A stretch of 21,006 bases of DNA from the NCBI GenBank assembly GCA_003427395.1, contig BFEA01000688.1, forward strand, positions 98,613 to 119,618, read 5' to 3'. Below the pieces are notes generated by a model. The model had not been told where the DNA came from and ran no database searches. It worked only from the letters and a program-made list of their open reading frames with translations. The position numbers were made by a program, and so were the translations under genes. The first letter of the stretch is position 1; each line of letters opens with the position of its first letter. Shown in pieces: positions 1-9,015 of this stretch. Source of the DNA: Chara braunii (taxonomy: Eukaryota > Streptophyta > Charophyceae > Charales > Characeae).

Positions 1-23
1 TTCGTCTATATTCATATTCCTTG

Positions 24-75
<52 letters not shown>

Positions 76-95
76 GTTATTATTATTGTTATTAT
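1..95. repeat. (ATT)n microsatellite with unique flank, exact copy of 12288-12382
   Basis: A 24-base unique flank is followed by 17 uninterrupted ATT units (25-75) and an interrupted tail with two GTT variants. All 95 bases match 12288-12382, including the ATT repeat number, and the match stops at base 96. Equal microsatellite length in two diverging copies would be unusual, and an adapter junction lies 28 bp downstream. I therefore read this as the same locus appearing twice through a chimeric read or contig rather than as a true duplication. Confidence 0.85.
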
Positions 96-123
96 AGGGG
101 GAAACGAGAAGAAACGGGTACAC

Positions 124-161
124 CTGTCTCTTATACACATCTAGATGTGTATAAGAGACAG
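124..161. other. Tn5/Nextera mosaic-end pair (library adapter junction)
   Basis: Positions 124-142 are the 19-bp Tn5 mosaic end CTGTCTCTTATACACATCT and 143-161 are its exact reverse complement, giving a 38-bp perfect palindrome. This head-to-head arrangement is the known junction adapter of Nextera mate-pair libraries, which marks the circularisation point between two distant genomic ends. It is not native sequence. DNA to its left and right should not be assumed contiguous in the genome. Confidence 0.97.
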
Positions 162-691
162 GTCCCGCTCCACGTCACCCCCAGCCTCCTACCATCCCTT
201 TGAATCTGTGACCTAATCTTTCCCCTGCTCTTTCCTCCCACCAATCCCGCCCGATTAGTACCCCCCCCTACCACACCCCAAATCTGTAACCCCTTGCTCC
301 CCCTGTCACACTCCCCTCCCCTCCTACTACACCTAAATTTGTGACCCCTCGCTCGCTTCACCCCACGGCCCCGTTGGCCCTGATCACCCTCCTCGAGTCT
401 ATCCCCTAGATTTCGTAATCCCTCGTACTCTTCACCCCACGACCCTGCTTTTCCTCCCACTCCTTTTTCACGATCCCCGAGCTACTTGAAGAGCATAGGC
501 AAGATGAACCCATTCACACCCCTACACAAGAGGTGGCAGGCGTTACAAACCTGTGTGCAACCACAGACCTGACACATCCCTACACAAAAGACAGCATGGC
601 AAGTCTGAAAAACGAAGCAAGAAAAGGGAAAAGTCGGCCACAAAAAAATTGGTATCAGGGCGCCATGGCCCATGGGCCACCACTCGACTGA
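162..691 (+). other. Pyrimidine-rich leader, possibly LINE 5' UTR with degenerate repeats
   Basis: No gene is seen. The first 320 bases are strongly C/T-rich on this strand. They contain a degenerate recurring motif of the form A-A/G-ATYTGTRACC near 203, 280, 332 and 409, spaced about 77, 52 and 77 bp. The stretch ends where the LINE ORF1 reading begins. A 5' UTR with short tandem repeats would suit a LINE, but the element's 5' end cannot be placed, and the adapter junction at 124-161 blocks inference further upstream. Short ORFs here lack recognisable domains. Confidence 0.35.
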
Positions 692-3638
692 TTGGCGGCC
701 CCAACGCGGAACGAGACGATGGAACAGGGGACCGTGGGAGAAGCCTCCTCCTCCCAAACCCCCCTCATAAACTGCATAGAAGGTCCATGGTCTCAATCCC
801 CCCATTCCCCGACAGAACTGTTAAGGGAAATGAGGGATTCGCAGAAAAGGAAAGAAGTCCAAAACAGTCCTCCTCAGGGGTATCCTTCTACGTGGGCTGA
901 TAAACTCGAGAAAATGTACACTGGTCAAACCTTATCAGTTAAAAGAGATGGAGAGGGGGAAGGAAACCTGGAAATCCCGTTGGACAATCTGACCACAACA
1001 TCGGCCTTCTTTCTTGCAAAATTCCTTGCCTGCCCAGAAGACAAAATAATCAGCCAAGGGGGGAAAAAGCACAGGGTAAAAACTCTCCCGAATGACGTGA
1101 TCAAAGAAAGGGACGCAATTTACACCCGTCATGCAAGCACATGGGTCTTCTATGACGACGCTGCCTACAAGTCTGCAAACGATAAGGCAGGGTGGATTAG
1201 GAAAAAACTTGCAACCCTCAAGGGATCAGAAGAGGGCGCACGAGACTTTTTCATAATCCAACCTATCTCATCGACGGTATTCACGGTAATTTGCATGTTC
1301 GATTCTGACAAGAGAATTATGGACACATGGCGGAGCATACCCTGGGCCGTTCGGAGGTGTGGATCTTCCCCTGGTCCCCCCCAAAACAACAAAGACCAGA
1401 GGAAAAGCGGGACCAATTAATGATGACCATTATTGGGTGGAGTTCCGTCATGTGCCTATTGAAATCCAAAGGACTTTTGTGCAAGAATTAGCGCAAAAAT
1501 ATGAAATTGTTGATTTCATCGACCCCTTTCCCCCCCATGTTGGCCCAAGGGACGACTATCTCATGGTGGCGCTAGACCTACCGAAAGGTTATATTTTTAC
1601 CATCGATGATGTGATCCTCTTTCGAGTAGGAGGGAGAGACTTCATAATCTACACTGCACATAAAACAAGGCCTTGGTGTTTTAAATGTCAGGCATACGGC
1701 CACCTTCCAACGAAATCCAACTGCCCCCACCACCCGGCCAAAAGAATAAGATCCACGGGACGCTTGTTGCATGATCCCTTCAAGGACACTTGGTGGAGAG
1801 CGGTCGACGCAGGACACGAAGGATGGGTGTATGTAGATGAACCCCGAGAAGGAGGCAGGGTGAGAGGATGAGAATGGGAAAAAGGGGAAGCAGGGGATTG
1901 GAACACCAAACCACCACATCAATGGATTCCCCCTAAACCGATGGAAGCACATATGGACAAGACCTTTGACCTCTCACATCCCCCCCCCCAAGGAAACCGA
2001 CACACTGGGCCATAGACAATAGAGCAAGTCCGAAATAGTGGGGACCGAGCCCCGAACAGAACCCAGGCCTCACGATTTCATCACTCAGTCAGACCGGGAA
2101 TAGTTATGGTAATCCCCGGCCCCAAAGAAAAAAACGCATTCCAATAAGCACGGAAAAATACAGAGCAAAGCAAACGAGGAAGCCCCAAAAAAACGGACAA
2201 TAGATTCCAAGCTATAGCAAGCACAACAGAAACAGAGTACAACCAGACAACCGAGCGGCGGTCAGGGGAAGTGGGGCAGAACGAGCAAACAGGAGGGGAA
2301 GGGAAAGGCAAAGCACAAGAGAGGGCGAAGATCCTCGTTGGGGGCAATTACGAACAAACGGACAAAGGGGGGGAGGGAGTCGGAGGGGGAGGAGGAGAGG
2401 GAAAAGGTAGGGAAGTAACGATACATGGGGAAGAGAATCAGCTGGACCAGGGGATGGGGGCTGTAAACCTAAGTACACACCCGGAGACTAGGCAGCACGC
2501 CTTAAGGGAGGTAGCAGTTTTGGATTCTTCCCAAGGGTCTCAGGCCCCGCAAGAACCATCCCCCAAAATAGACCCCTTTGCAAGGCCTCCAACCACGGGA
2601 GAAACACCCCCCAAAACGGACCCATTCGTTCAGGCTTTCGGATCCCGACCCATGGATTGGGAACCACCGGCGGGCCTCTCATATGAGGAGATAATAGACA
2701 ACACACCTAAGGTTTGTGGGTCACAAGGGGAGGAGGATGTCGAGACCAAGCTAAGGGTCTTGGCGGAATGGCTAATTAGCCAACTCCAAACACTATATAC
2801 TGGCCAAACAGAGTCATACTGGGATGAGGCCTACGTGCAACTGTTTTCCCTACTAGATGAGAGCTCCAGCCTGAAACACGCCTTGGGGCAAAGTCTATAC
2901 CCGGACATGGATTAGCAACAAGTGTTGTACAGAGTTTGGAACATCATGCACCGAAAATTCCAGCCCCCCGCTACGACAAGGACGCCAGACAATTCAGACC
3001 GCATAGACAACCCCACCCCTCACCCCCCTGATCATACACACCAGACCATGCACACGGAACAAGCTGGACAGGGAGAGGACGAAGCCACAAGGACAACAGA
3101 GGAAATGGGTCTTTCAAAGCGGTCAAAAATGTGTCACCTCATCGAGAAGGGGTTGTACCACAAAACCCTACCGGAGGGGGACAAAGTGTTGGTGCTTCCG
3201 ATTAGGAGGAAGACAGGAAAATGAGAACTAGGTCTGTCATATGCTGACCCGGAGGACTCATATGCCCCTGCCTACAGAGGAATGTCATTGCATGGTTGAC
3301 ACATGGAAAGGGAAGGGGCATTACGGGTCCACGAGGTCACTGATTTTATCACAAACCATTATGAACAGAGGGCAATGACCACCATCAACATGTCATCAGA
3401 AAATCTGAAGATGGCCTATAAAGATCTTTACGTGAGATGCGAAGACAACAAGGAAGCAGGGCTACATTGGCTCACACATAGCTCGCTTCTCGACACCCAA
3501 CAACTAAAAATAAAACCCAGTGACATTTGGTCGACAGATGACCTACTCACATGCATATGCACAATACTAAGGAAAAATATCCTCAATAAGGGGGTTGACT
3601 GGGAGACACAGGAATGGTCACCACTACAAAACAGATAA
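692..3638 (+). pseudogene. LINE (L1-type) ORF1, gag-like RNA-binding protein, decayed
   Basis: This is the nucleic-acid-binding ORF1 product of a non-LTR retrotransposon, whose relatives coat element RNA. Frame 2 (692-1420) gives a 242-residue N-terminal part. A frameshift near 1340-1400 moves to frame 3 (from 1359), which carries a DUF4283-like stretch (WVEFRHVP near residue 26 of that ORF) and a CCHC zinc knuckle with C107, C110, H115, C122 (1677-1724). That spacing is CX2CX4HX6C, two residues longer at the end than the usual CX2CX4HX4C. The same frame 3 then stays readable to 3638, broken only by stops at 1869, 2013, 2145, 2913, 3222 and 3297 before the TAA at 3636. All three stop codons occur, so this is decay, not recoding. 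The acidic, Gly/Pro-rich middle (2271-2915) has no domain I recognise. The ATG at 692 is the first in the frame with continuous coding, but the true start is uncertain. Confidence 0.75.
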
Positions 3639-3737
3639 TGGGAGGGACAAAGAGTCACATGAACTACGATGGACTGAGTAAAAGTAGTGTATGGTAAGAA
3701 CAAAAAATGGAAACACACCCTCCAGCAAGCGGACCTG

Positions 3738-4551
3738 GAGATTATATTGATTAATGTAAAAGGTCTAGCATCATGCAACCCGAAAAAAAAAACAATGCGT
3801 TGTGGGACCCAATGCGGGGGGTCGGGGGAAGAACATGGCCGAACGTAGTCTACGTTCAGGAAACCACATAATGGATACACCAGAACACCACAGGGCGCAC
3901 AAGCAAGTTTGACCCTTTCAAGGCTACCAAGCCTTCGCCCCCAGTCCAAGAAGCGCCGGGGTGGCCATATGGATCCCGCCCGAATCACGCTTAGAAGTAC
4001 TCAACTGGGAACATGATAAGGAGAACGTACGATGGGTTAAGGTGTTGGGCATGCTGAAACTAGAAGTGGTATGCATCATATCCTTATATGCCCCTAACAC
4101 TTCCCACGAGAGAATGATTTTCTTCGAAAAAATCGAAACAGTCCCCACCCCAGATATTTCGATAATCCTGGCAGAAGATTTCAATCATGCCGCACCAGAC
4201 AGATGGTTGGACCGATGGAAAGTCCACCCCACTACCACACACAACGCAGAGGAGAATCAGCGTATGCTGAGGGATCTGTATGCTCCCTTCTAGCTATTCG
4301 ACACCTTCAGACACAGCTACCCGACTAAAAAGGTCTTTACTTGTTTTCAAAACAATAACTCCAACAGACTGTCTAAATCCCGGATTGATTTAATCCTGGC
4401 GTCCAAAGATTTGGGAGGGGGACTCACCATGGCAGCAATATTGCCGACTAGCCCACACCCAGGTCTGGATCACAGGTCTATTTTCGCAAACGACCAGACT
4501 AGTGGGCCAGCTACTATAAACTCAATACCTCCCTACTTCGGCTCAAATCTT
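3738..4551 (+). pseudogene. LINE ORF2, N-terminal AP endonuclease domain, decayed
   Basis: This is the apurinic/apyrimidinic-like endonuclease that nicks target DNA during target-primed reverse transcription. Landmarks in order: IILINVKGLAS (from 3738, frame 3); VVYVQETT, the QE-T motif (near 3845, frame 2); GVAIWI (near 3955, frame 1); ISLYAPN (near 4080); DFN within AEDFN, where families usually have GDFN (near 4173); DTFRHSYP (near 4300); SRIDLILAS (near 4381); and DHRSIF (near 4468). The DFN, SRIDLI and DHR motifs mark the catalytic core. There are at least two frameshifts, one beside the ten-A run at 3783-3792, and a stop at 4291-4293. The 99 bp between ORF1 and this domain hold only a weakly readable N-terminus. 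The foldback element at 4552 follows directly. Confidence 0.85.
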
Positions 4552-4660
4552 TTCTGTGAAACCGCGCGTTTATTGAACGTGGGTTTTCCGTTCAGAAACT
4601 GAACGGAATGCACGCGCGTTCAATGAACGGGACCGAACGCAGAGTTCAATTCCGCGCGGG

Positions 4661-4696
<36 letters not shown>

Positions 4697-5283
4697 AAAA
4701 ACAAAAAAAGTTATGAAGAAAAATAAAATTAACAACATTTGCCTGAGCATTACATTCAAATTCGTTACCAAATTGGAAAAAAAATAGAAAACAGAAAATA
4801 TAAAAAAATAAAAAAAGAATTGAAATTAGTGAGCGAACACGATTTGACACCGNACCTCAAAAAATTTCAAAAACAAAATATGTTATGAAGAAAAATAAAA
4901 TTAACAACATTTGCCTGAGCATTACATCTAAATTCGTTACCAAATTGGAAAAAAAATAGAAAACAGAAAATATAAAAAAATAAAAAAAGAATTGAAATTA
5001 GTGAGCGAACACGATTTGACACCGCCATCTTTGGCGATTTTTCATTTGTTTTTTGCCTTAGCAAAATGACTTCAAACTTGAGAGGCATGTACCTCACATC
5101 ATACAAAACTCATAAAAAAAAAATCAGAAAAAAAATGTTATTTTTAGGCATTGAAATGGTTAAAAAAAAATAATAATAATAAAAATTGAACGTCCTTCAA
5201 TTTTGAACGCGAATTTAAATCCGCGTTCAAATGCACATTTGAACGCGAACGCGGGTTCACGACGTTCAAACGGTTACACAGAA
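4552..5283. mobile_element. Foldback/MITE-like non-autonomous element inserted in LINE ORF2
   Basis: The left end is TTCTGTGAAACCG (4552-4564). The right end CGGTTACACAGAA (5271-5283) is its inverse with one mismatch in 13, and both continue into related GTTT/GAACGT sequence. A 4-bp TCTT flanks both sides (4548-4551 and 5284-5287), a possible target-site duplication. The ends are dense in GTTCA/TGAAC palindromes: CCGTTCAG-AAA-CTGAACGG at 4589-4607, and a 12-bp arm CGCGTTCAAATG with its inverse around 5222-5247. Inside are about 35 consecutive A (4661-4695) and an AT-rich core with a 172-bp-offset duplication around a single N. There is no ORF with domain content, so mobilisation would need another element's transposase. 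The superfamily is not identifiable: a 4-bp duplication in a T-rich site is weak evidence. Confidence 0.65.
4710..5024. repeat. 143-bp direct duplication around a single N
   Basis: Bases 4710-4852 recur at 4882-5024, offset 172, with about two mismatches (near 4755). The N at 4853 sits exactly where the first copy ends and similarity breaks. A single N with near-identical sequence on both sides is typical of overlapping contig ends that a scaffolder failed to merge, so the true locus may hold one copy. A genuine tandem duplication inside the foldback element is the alternative. Confidence 0.8.
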
Positions 5284-5287
5284 TCTT

Positions 5288-6833
5288 TCCAAAAATACCT
5301 ACAGCAGGTTTGAGACTTCTGGAAAGACCACCGCTCTCAACAAGACTCTCAAATCGCATGGTTCAACAATTGACTGTTTTTCTTTGCCAAAAAATGCAAT
5401 GAATATTCCAAATATCTAGCTGCACAGCGACATCAGCAAGAAATCATGATAATGCAAAACCTCGTGGAAGAAGAACATAAGCAAAATTCGCAAGGACAGG
5501 AACTAAGCACCCCTGAACTACAAACCCAAATACTAGACTTGAAAACTCAGTTTTTGAAGCATGCACAATATCGATGGCAGGGAGCCCAAACAAGGGCAAG
5601 GTAATCCAGACTCTCTAACGAAGGAGCGATGAATTCTCACTTCTTCGGCCTAGCCATAACACGCCTCAAAATGACTACGATCGAGGCACTCTACGAACCA
5701 AAAGTCAGGGACTCGGACCCCGCTGTGACCACGGCTCGTTGCACCAAGATAACATATGATTTTTATAAAGACCTCTTCTCCTCGCATGTGGATAGGTCAG
5801 ACGCGCCAAACCACGATCAACAATTAAAAGAATTTTCGGAACCAGTAAACAAAACACTGACACCTCAACAGTGCGAATCCTTAGAGGCCCCACTCTCTGA
5901 GCAGGAGATCTGGACTGCCCTCCTGCAAATGAAAGGGGAGAAGGCACCCGGGATTGATGACTTCCCTAAGGAATTTTGAGAAACCACATGGGGTTTTCTG
6001 AGTCAGAACGTCATGGACTTCTACAAGAAAGTATGGCTCACGGGTGAGATGGGTGAAAGGGTGGGGCAAGGGATTTTTACCCTCCTATATAAAAAAGGGG
6101 ATAAAATGGATATTAGAAATTACCCGCCAATCACACTTCTCACAGTAGTATACAAAATGTTGTCTAAAGCCTTGGCTAACAAAACGATCCCTGTAATGGA
6201 GGACATCATCCATCTCTTCCAAACCGGCTTCATGGAGAATAGGAATATACAAGAGAATATTCTGTTAATCACAAGGTACTCCAACTCACGAGACACTCAC
6301 GACAAAATGCAGCCTTGGTCTTTATTGACTTCGAAAAGGGTTATGACCATGTGGACTGGCAGTTCCTAGACAGATGCCTGGATAAAATGAACTTTGGGTC
6401 AGATTTCATACTCTGGATTCAAATCCTGCACTGGAATGCAACTACATGCATCCAAGTCAACGGATGCCTGACACCACCCCTACGCCTGGAGCGCTCAGTC
6501 CGCCAGGGGGACCCAATTGCCTCCTTCCTTGTCCTAGTCATTATGGAAGCATTAGCTGGCAACCTTCGGGCAAACAAAAACATTACCAGAATCTGAATCA
6601 CACACATCCCGGAGGAGGCAATCCTAGTATGCTCCCTCTTTGCGGATGATCTTACAATTATGGCACAGGCCACACACAGCAACATGGAGGAAATTCAGCA
6701 GATGATGAAAAAGTTTGCCGAGGTTTCTGACATGAAAGTTAATTGGGGGAGCAAAACTCAAGCATGGTGGATTCAATATCAAGGGGGACGTCCCCTAAAG
6801 TCACCACGTATTAAATGGATGCCATTTCATTAA
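5288..6833 (+). pseudogene. LINE ORF2, reverse transcriptase domain, decayed
   Basis: This is the RNA-dependent DNA polymerase core of the same LINE. Frame 1 is readable from about 5289 to 6369 with stops at 5311, 5602 and 5977. It includes a helical linker before RT (DFWKDH, then a Gln/Glu-rich stretch), DFYKDLF (near 5758), the GEKAPGIDDFP motif (near 5935) and NYPPITLL..YKMLSKALANK (6118-6180). Frame 3 takes over at about 6315 with motif A FIDFEKGYD (6321 on), RQGDP (from 6501) and the active-site FADD (6639-6650), ending at TAA 6831; a TGA lies at 6594. The FxDFEKxYD and FADD aspartates needed for catalysis are retained, so decay is by frameshift and stop rather than loss of the catalytic core. 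This arrangement is typical of the plant L1 clade. Confidence 0.9.
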
Positions 6834-7345
6834 AAATCCTAAGGGCATCCATGACCATTGAGGGACGCCCACCAACCAACGACGAATGGATCAGCGCCCC
6901 GGTCCAGCAAAAATTAAATAATTGGAGAAACAAGCACGCATCCCTGTTTGACTGCGCTTTAGTAACTAACAATGTGGTCTTTGAAACATTATGGTACAAG
7001 TCGTTATTGTGGTCACTGAGCAAAGCAGCCCTGGAAAGCCTAAGGAAAAATGCAGCAACCTTCATATGGAGGGGGGACGGCGAGCAGAGCAACATAATAA
7101 GGCTAATAAACCGAATGTCGTGGGATTCAATTATCCAACCCAAGACGGGGGGGGCCCTGACCCGGCCACGCAAGTTGCACTATGACTAAGATTGATTAAA
7201 AAGCTCATCTTCGCCCCCCAGTGTCCATGGTGTGTATTAGCCCTGGAACATTGGGCCCGACTGGCCCCAGAAGCCCCCCAAACGACCCACCCGCTGACAC
7301 GGCTGGAAGACCGTTTCTGGACAATTCCATGTAAGCTTCCCCAAG
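6834..7345 (+). pseudogene. LINE ORF2, post-RT region, truncated
   Basis: This is the segment after the RT palm in plant L1-type ORF2. Frame 2 (6815-7189) carries LNNWRNKHASLFDCALV, then a Trp/Ser pattern and FIWRGDG (7061 on), followed by WDSIIQPKTGGAL (near 7120). These match the usual order KL-xx-W, FLWxG, WDxxxxPKxxGG. A stop near 7187 and a shift to frame 1 give KKLIFAPQCPW..LEHWARL (7197-7260). Similarity to ORF2 fades between about 7310 and 7375, well before the zinc-binding domain expected next. That domain appears in the correct orientation only at about 19.7 kb, which suggests interruption by later insertions. The exact breakpoint cannot be read from the sequence. Confidence 0.75.
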
Positions 7346-8063
7346 GAAGGGAGGGGTTGAACAGTGATGGTCAGATGATGGACACTTCTGGTCATCTCCA
7401 CCGGAAACCTGGCGCAGACTTCCGCTGTCGGACAAAATACCCTTACAAGGGTGTTTTGCCATGTCTTTGCATTTGGCACGGTGGTGGCGTCAGCCACCAT
7501 GGCATAGCTAGTCTGGAACGAGAAGGAGTGTGAGGCCGGGGCAAAAATCGGTGAGAAAATTTCGTTAAGTGTGTGCGCGCGTTACTATAACGCGCGCTGT
7601 GGTGATTAGAATTAGTAGTAATACCCCTCGACAGAAGAGGTCGAGCGGTCAGTTGGACTGATGATTGTGTCAGGTAGGTCTATGACACGCGCTGAGACTT
7701 GGTCCAGTGCCTGTCTTCCCTCCGATACTAGGTGTCCTAAAATTTCAGTCTTTGTCTTCCCGTACTCTGCCTCCAAGTCAAGTGGGTCGCGTCTACCTCG
7801 ATATGATGTGGTACCAGCCTACCACTTGGGTGATTACCCCGCTGCGACCCTTAATATCGCAGTCGCGGCTAAGTACCGGCCCTTCGGGCCTTCCGACGAA
7901 AATACGTGCCTTGCAGGTCACACACATGCTCAAGTCAACAGACATGTAGACATGCATGCGTGCACACACACAGACTTGGAAATAGACTCGGGCCGCTAAG
8001 TGGGCCGGGCCCCCCCCCCGGTCCTCTATATGTACCTGAGCTGCTCACTTTCTAACCAGAATA
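7346..8063. other. No gene seen; left margin of the region that separates the LINE halves
   Basis: One reading of 7375-7600 (+ strand) gives a protein-like stretch with VFCHVFAFGTVVASATMA followed after a stop by LVWNEKECEAG. I cannot assign it to a family, so it may be a decayed coding fragment or chance. From 7600 onward nothing coding is convincing. Notable items are the GC palindrome at 7575-7597, a C10-11 run near 8010 and CTCTATATGTA near 8026, a TATA-like string about 38 bp before the tRNA-like sequence. Confidence 0.3.
7575..7597. other. Perfect 10-bp hairpin GCGCGCGTTA/TAACGCGCGC
   Basis: The arms at 7575-7584 and 7588-7597 are exact inverses around a CTA loop. Alternating purine-pyrimidine GCGCGCG could also adopt Z-DNA. 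It lies close to the inferred left boundary of the inserted block. A related GTGCGCGCGTGCTATA-like string occurs inverted at 19074-19090 near the right boundary, so the pair could be remnants of inverted ends, but the match is short. Confidence 0.55.
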
Positions 8064-8150
8064 GGAGCTAGCTCAGTTGGTTTAGATACAGTTTGTCAAA
8101 CAGTGGATGCAAGGAACGAATCCCACCGCCCTCTTAGCTAGCTCCCTTTT
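8064..8150 (+). other. tRNA-like sequence with Pol III A box and T-run (tRNA-derived/SINE-like)
   Basis: A perfect Pol III A box TAGCTCAGTTGG lies at 8069-8080. An anticodon-arm-like stem follows with loop TTGTCAA (8092-8098; four of five pairs, GTC = Asp-like). A B-box-like GGAACGAATCC (8113-8123) differs from GGTTCGAATCC at two positions. GGAGCTAGCT (8064-8073) pairs exactly with AGCTAGCTCC (8136-8145), and TTTT follows at 8147-8150. The T stem does not pair well and spacing from B box to 3' end is too long for a functional tRNA, so I call it a tRNA-derived relic or SINE head. A second hairpin, GCTCCC/GGGAGC, overlaps the 3' end. Confidence 0.4.
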
Positions 8151-8663
8151 GACAGGGAGCTTTACCTTTGTTTTGCCTAGGTTTGAACGGTCGGGACTCG
8201 ATCTCGCGACCTCTCTATCTGGGTTCGTTGTGTTGGTTGCCTCGAGACACCACGTTAGGCAGTTAGTAGTAGTTCTTGTTTGAATTCGTTCATTTTTTTA
8301 TTTTTTATTTTTTTTCTTTTGTTGATTAATTCCTTTACCCGTAGCTTCTATTTCCCTGATTCACGCAAAGTGAATCTGCACCTGGAAGACAGGCTGATGC
8401 AGCCGGAGAAAGGAGGAGGCCCGGCCAGCCTACCATGCGGCATTAGCCTATAGCATGGAGAGCCCCTCGTCAAGGAAAGAGCAGGCCGCAGCAAGATCGC
8501 GCGCGCAGAGCAAGATCGGAGATCGGCCGCGCGATAGCCAGAGGAAGCGAAGAGGGGCGAAGAGGGCAGAACGCGAGAAAGACGAGGAGAAAGCTCTCGT
8601 AAGGAAGTAGAAGGAGGAGGAAAGTAAGAAGAAGGAGGAAGTAAGAGGAGAAAGAGAAGGGAA
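8151..8663. other. No gene seen; T-rich then purine-rich spacer
   Basis: The segment 8285-8330 is T-rich. From about 8550 to 8664 the + strand is almost entirely A/G, with GGAGGA and AAGAAG blocks. Short ORFs on both strands here are translations of simple sequence. The minus strand near 8170-8215 has a string resembling a degenerate tRNA T-arm, but I could not fold a tRNA around it. Confidence 0.5.
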
Positions 8664-8882
8664 AGGGGTTCGTCGTGACAAGGATAGACTGTCGTAACTA
8701 TCGATCTTGAACGACGAATGCCTAGTAAGCGCGAGTCATCAGCTCGCGCTGATCACATCCATGCCCTTTGTACACTATACCATCGCTCCTACGATTGAGG
8801 GGGGGGCCGGTGAAGTGTCTGGATTGAGGTGATCTCGGCAGTCTGCCGCCATGGTGAAGTTCGTGAGGTTTTATTACGTGGA
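8664..8882 (+). pseudogene. 18S rRNA 3'-end fragment, copy 1 (degenerate)
   Basis: The sequence follows nuclear small-subunit rRNA near its 3' end. Landmarks are CTTGAACGACGAATGCCTAG (8706 on), then AGTAAGCGCGAGTCATCAGC, GCCCTTTGTACAC, TCGCTCCTACGATTGA and GGTGAAGTGT, and near 8854 GAAGTTCGTGA. Intact 18S has ACCGCCCGTCGCTCCTACC where this copy reads a corrupted version, so it cannot be a functional decoding site. The copy lacks everything 5' of about the GGGATAGA position and the terminal GTAACAAGG...GATCATT. It runs directly into a GAA microsatellite at the place where intact 18S has a GAGGAAGGAGAAG string. The strand is +, as for copy 2. Confidence 0.88.
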
Positions 8883-9015
8883 AGAAGAAGAAGAAGAAGA
8901 AGAAGAAGAAGAAGAGGGAAAAGGGGGAGAAGGAAGCGAGACAACGACAGCACGAAGAAGAAGAAGAAGAGGGAGAAGAAGAGGAAAGAGGAAGGAGAGA
9001 GAGAACAAGGAGGGG
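8878..9015. repeat. (GAA)n-rich polypurine tract
   Basis: There are about 12 near-perfect GAA units from 8880 to 8915, and a second GAA run around 8956-8972 with GGA/GAAG interruptions between. The + strand is almost all purine for over 100 bp, apart from a short break near 8938-8953. GAA tracts can form triplex (H-DNA). The Arg- or Glu-rich ORFs predicted on it are simple-sequence artefacts. Its left edge merges with the end of the 18S fragment. Confidence 0.85.

Noticed and set aside
1869-3299. In-frame stops as evidence for an alternative genetic code
   Set aside because: TGA, TAG and TAA all occur, and frameshifts are present elsewhere in the element. Pseudogene decay explains them.
8164-8260. 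Minus-strand tRNA T-arm-like string
   Set aside because: The T stem pairs poorly, and no D arm, anticodon arm or acceptor stem could be placed.
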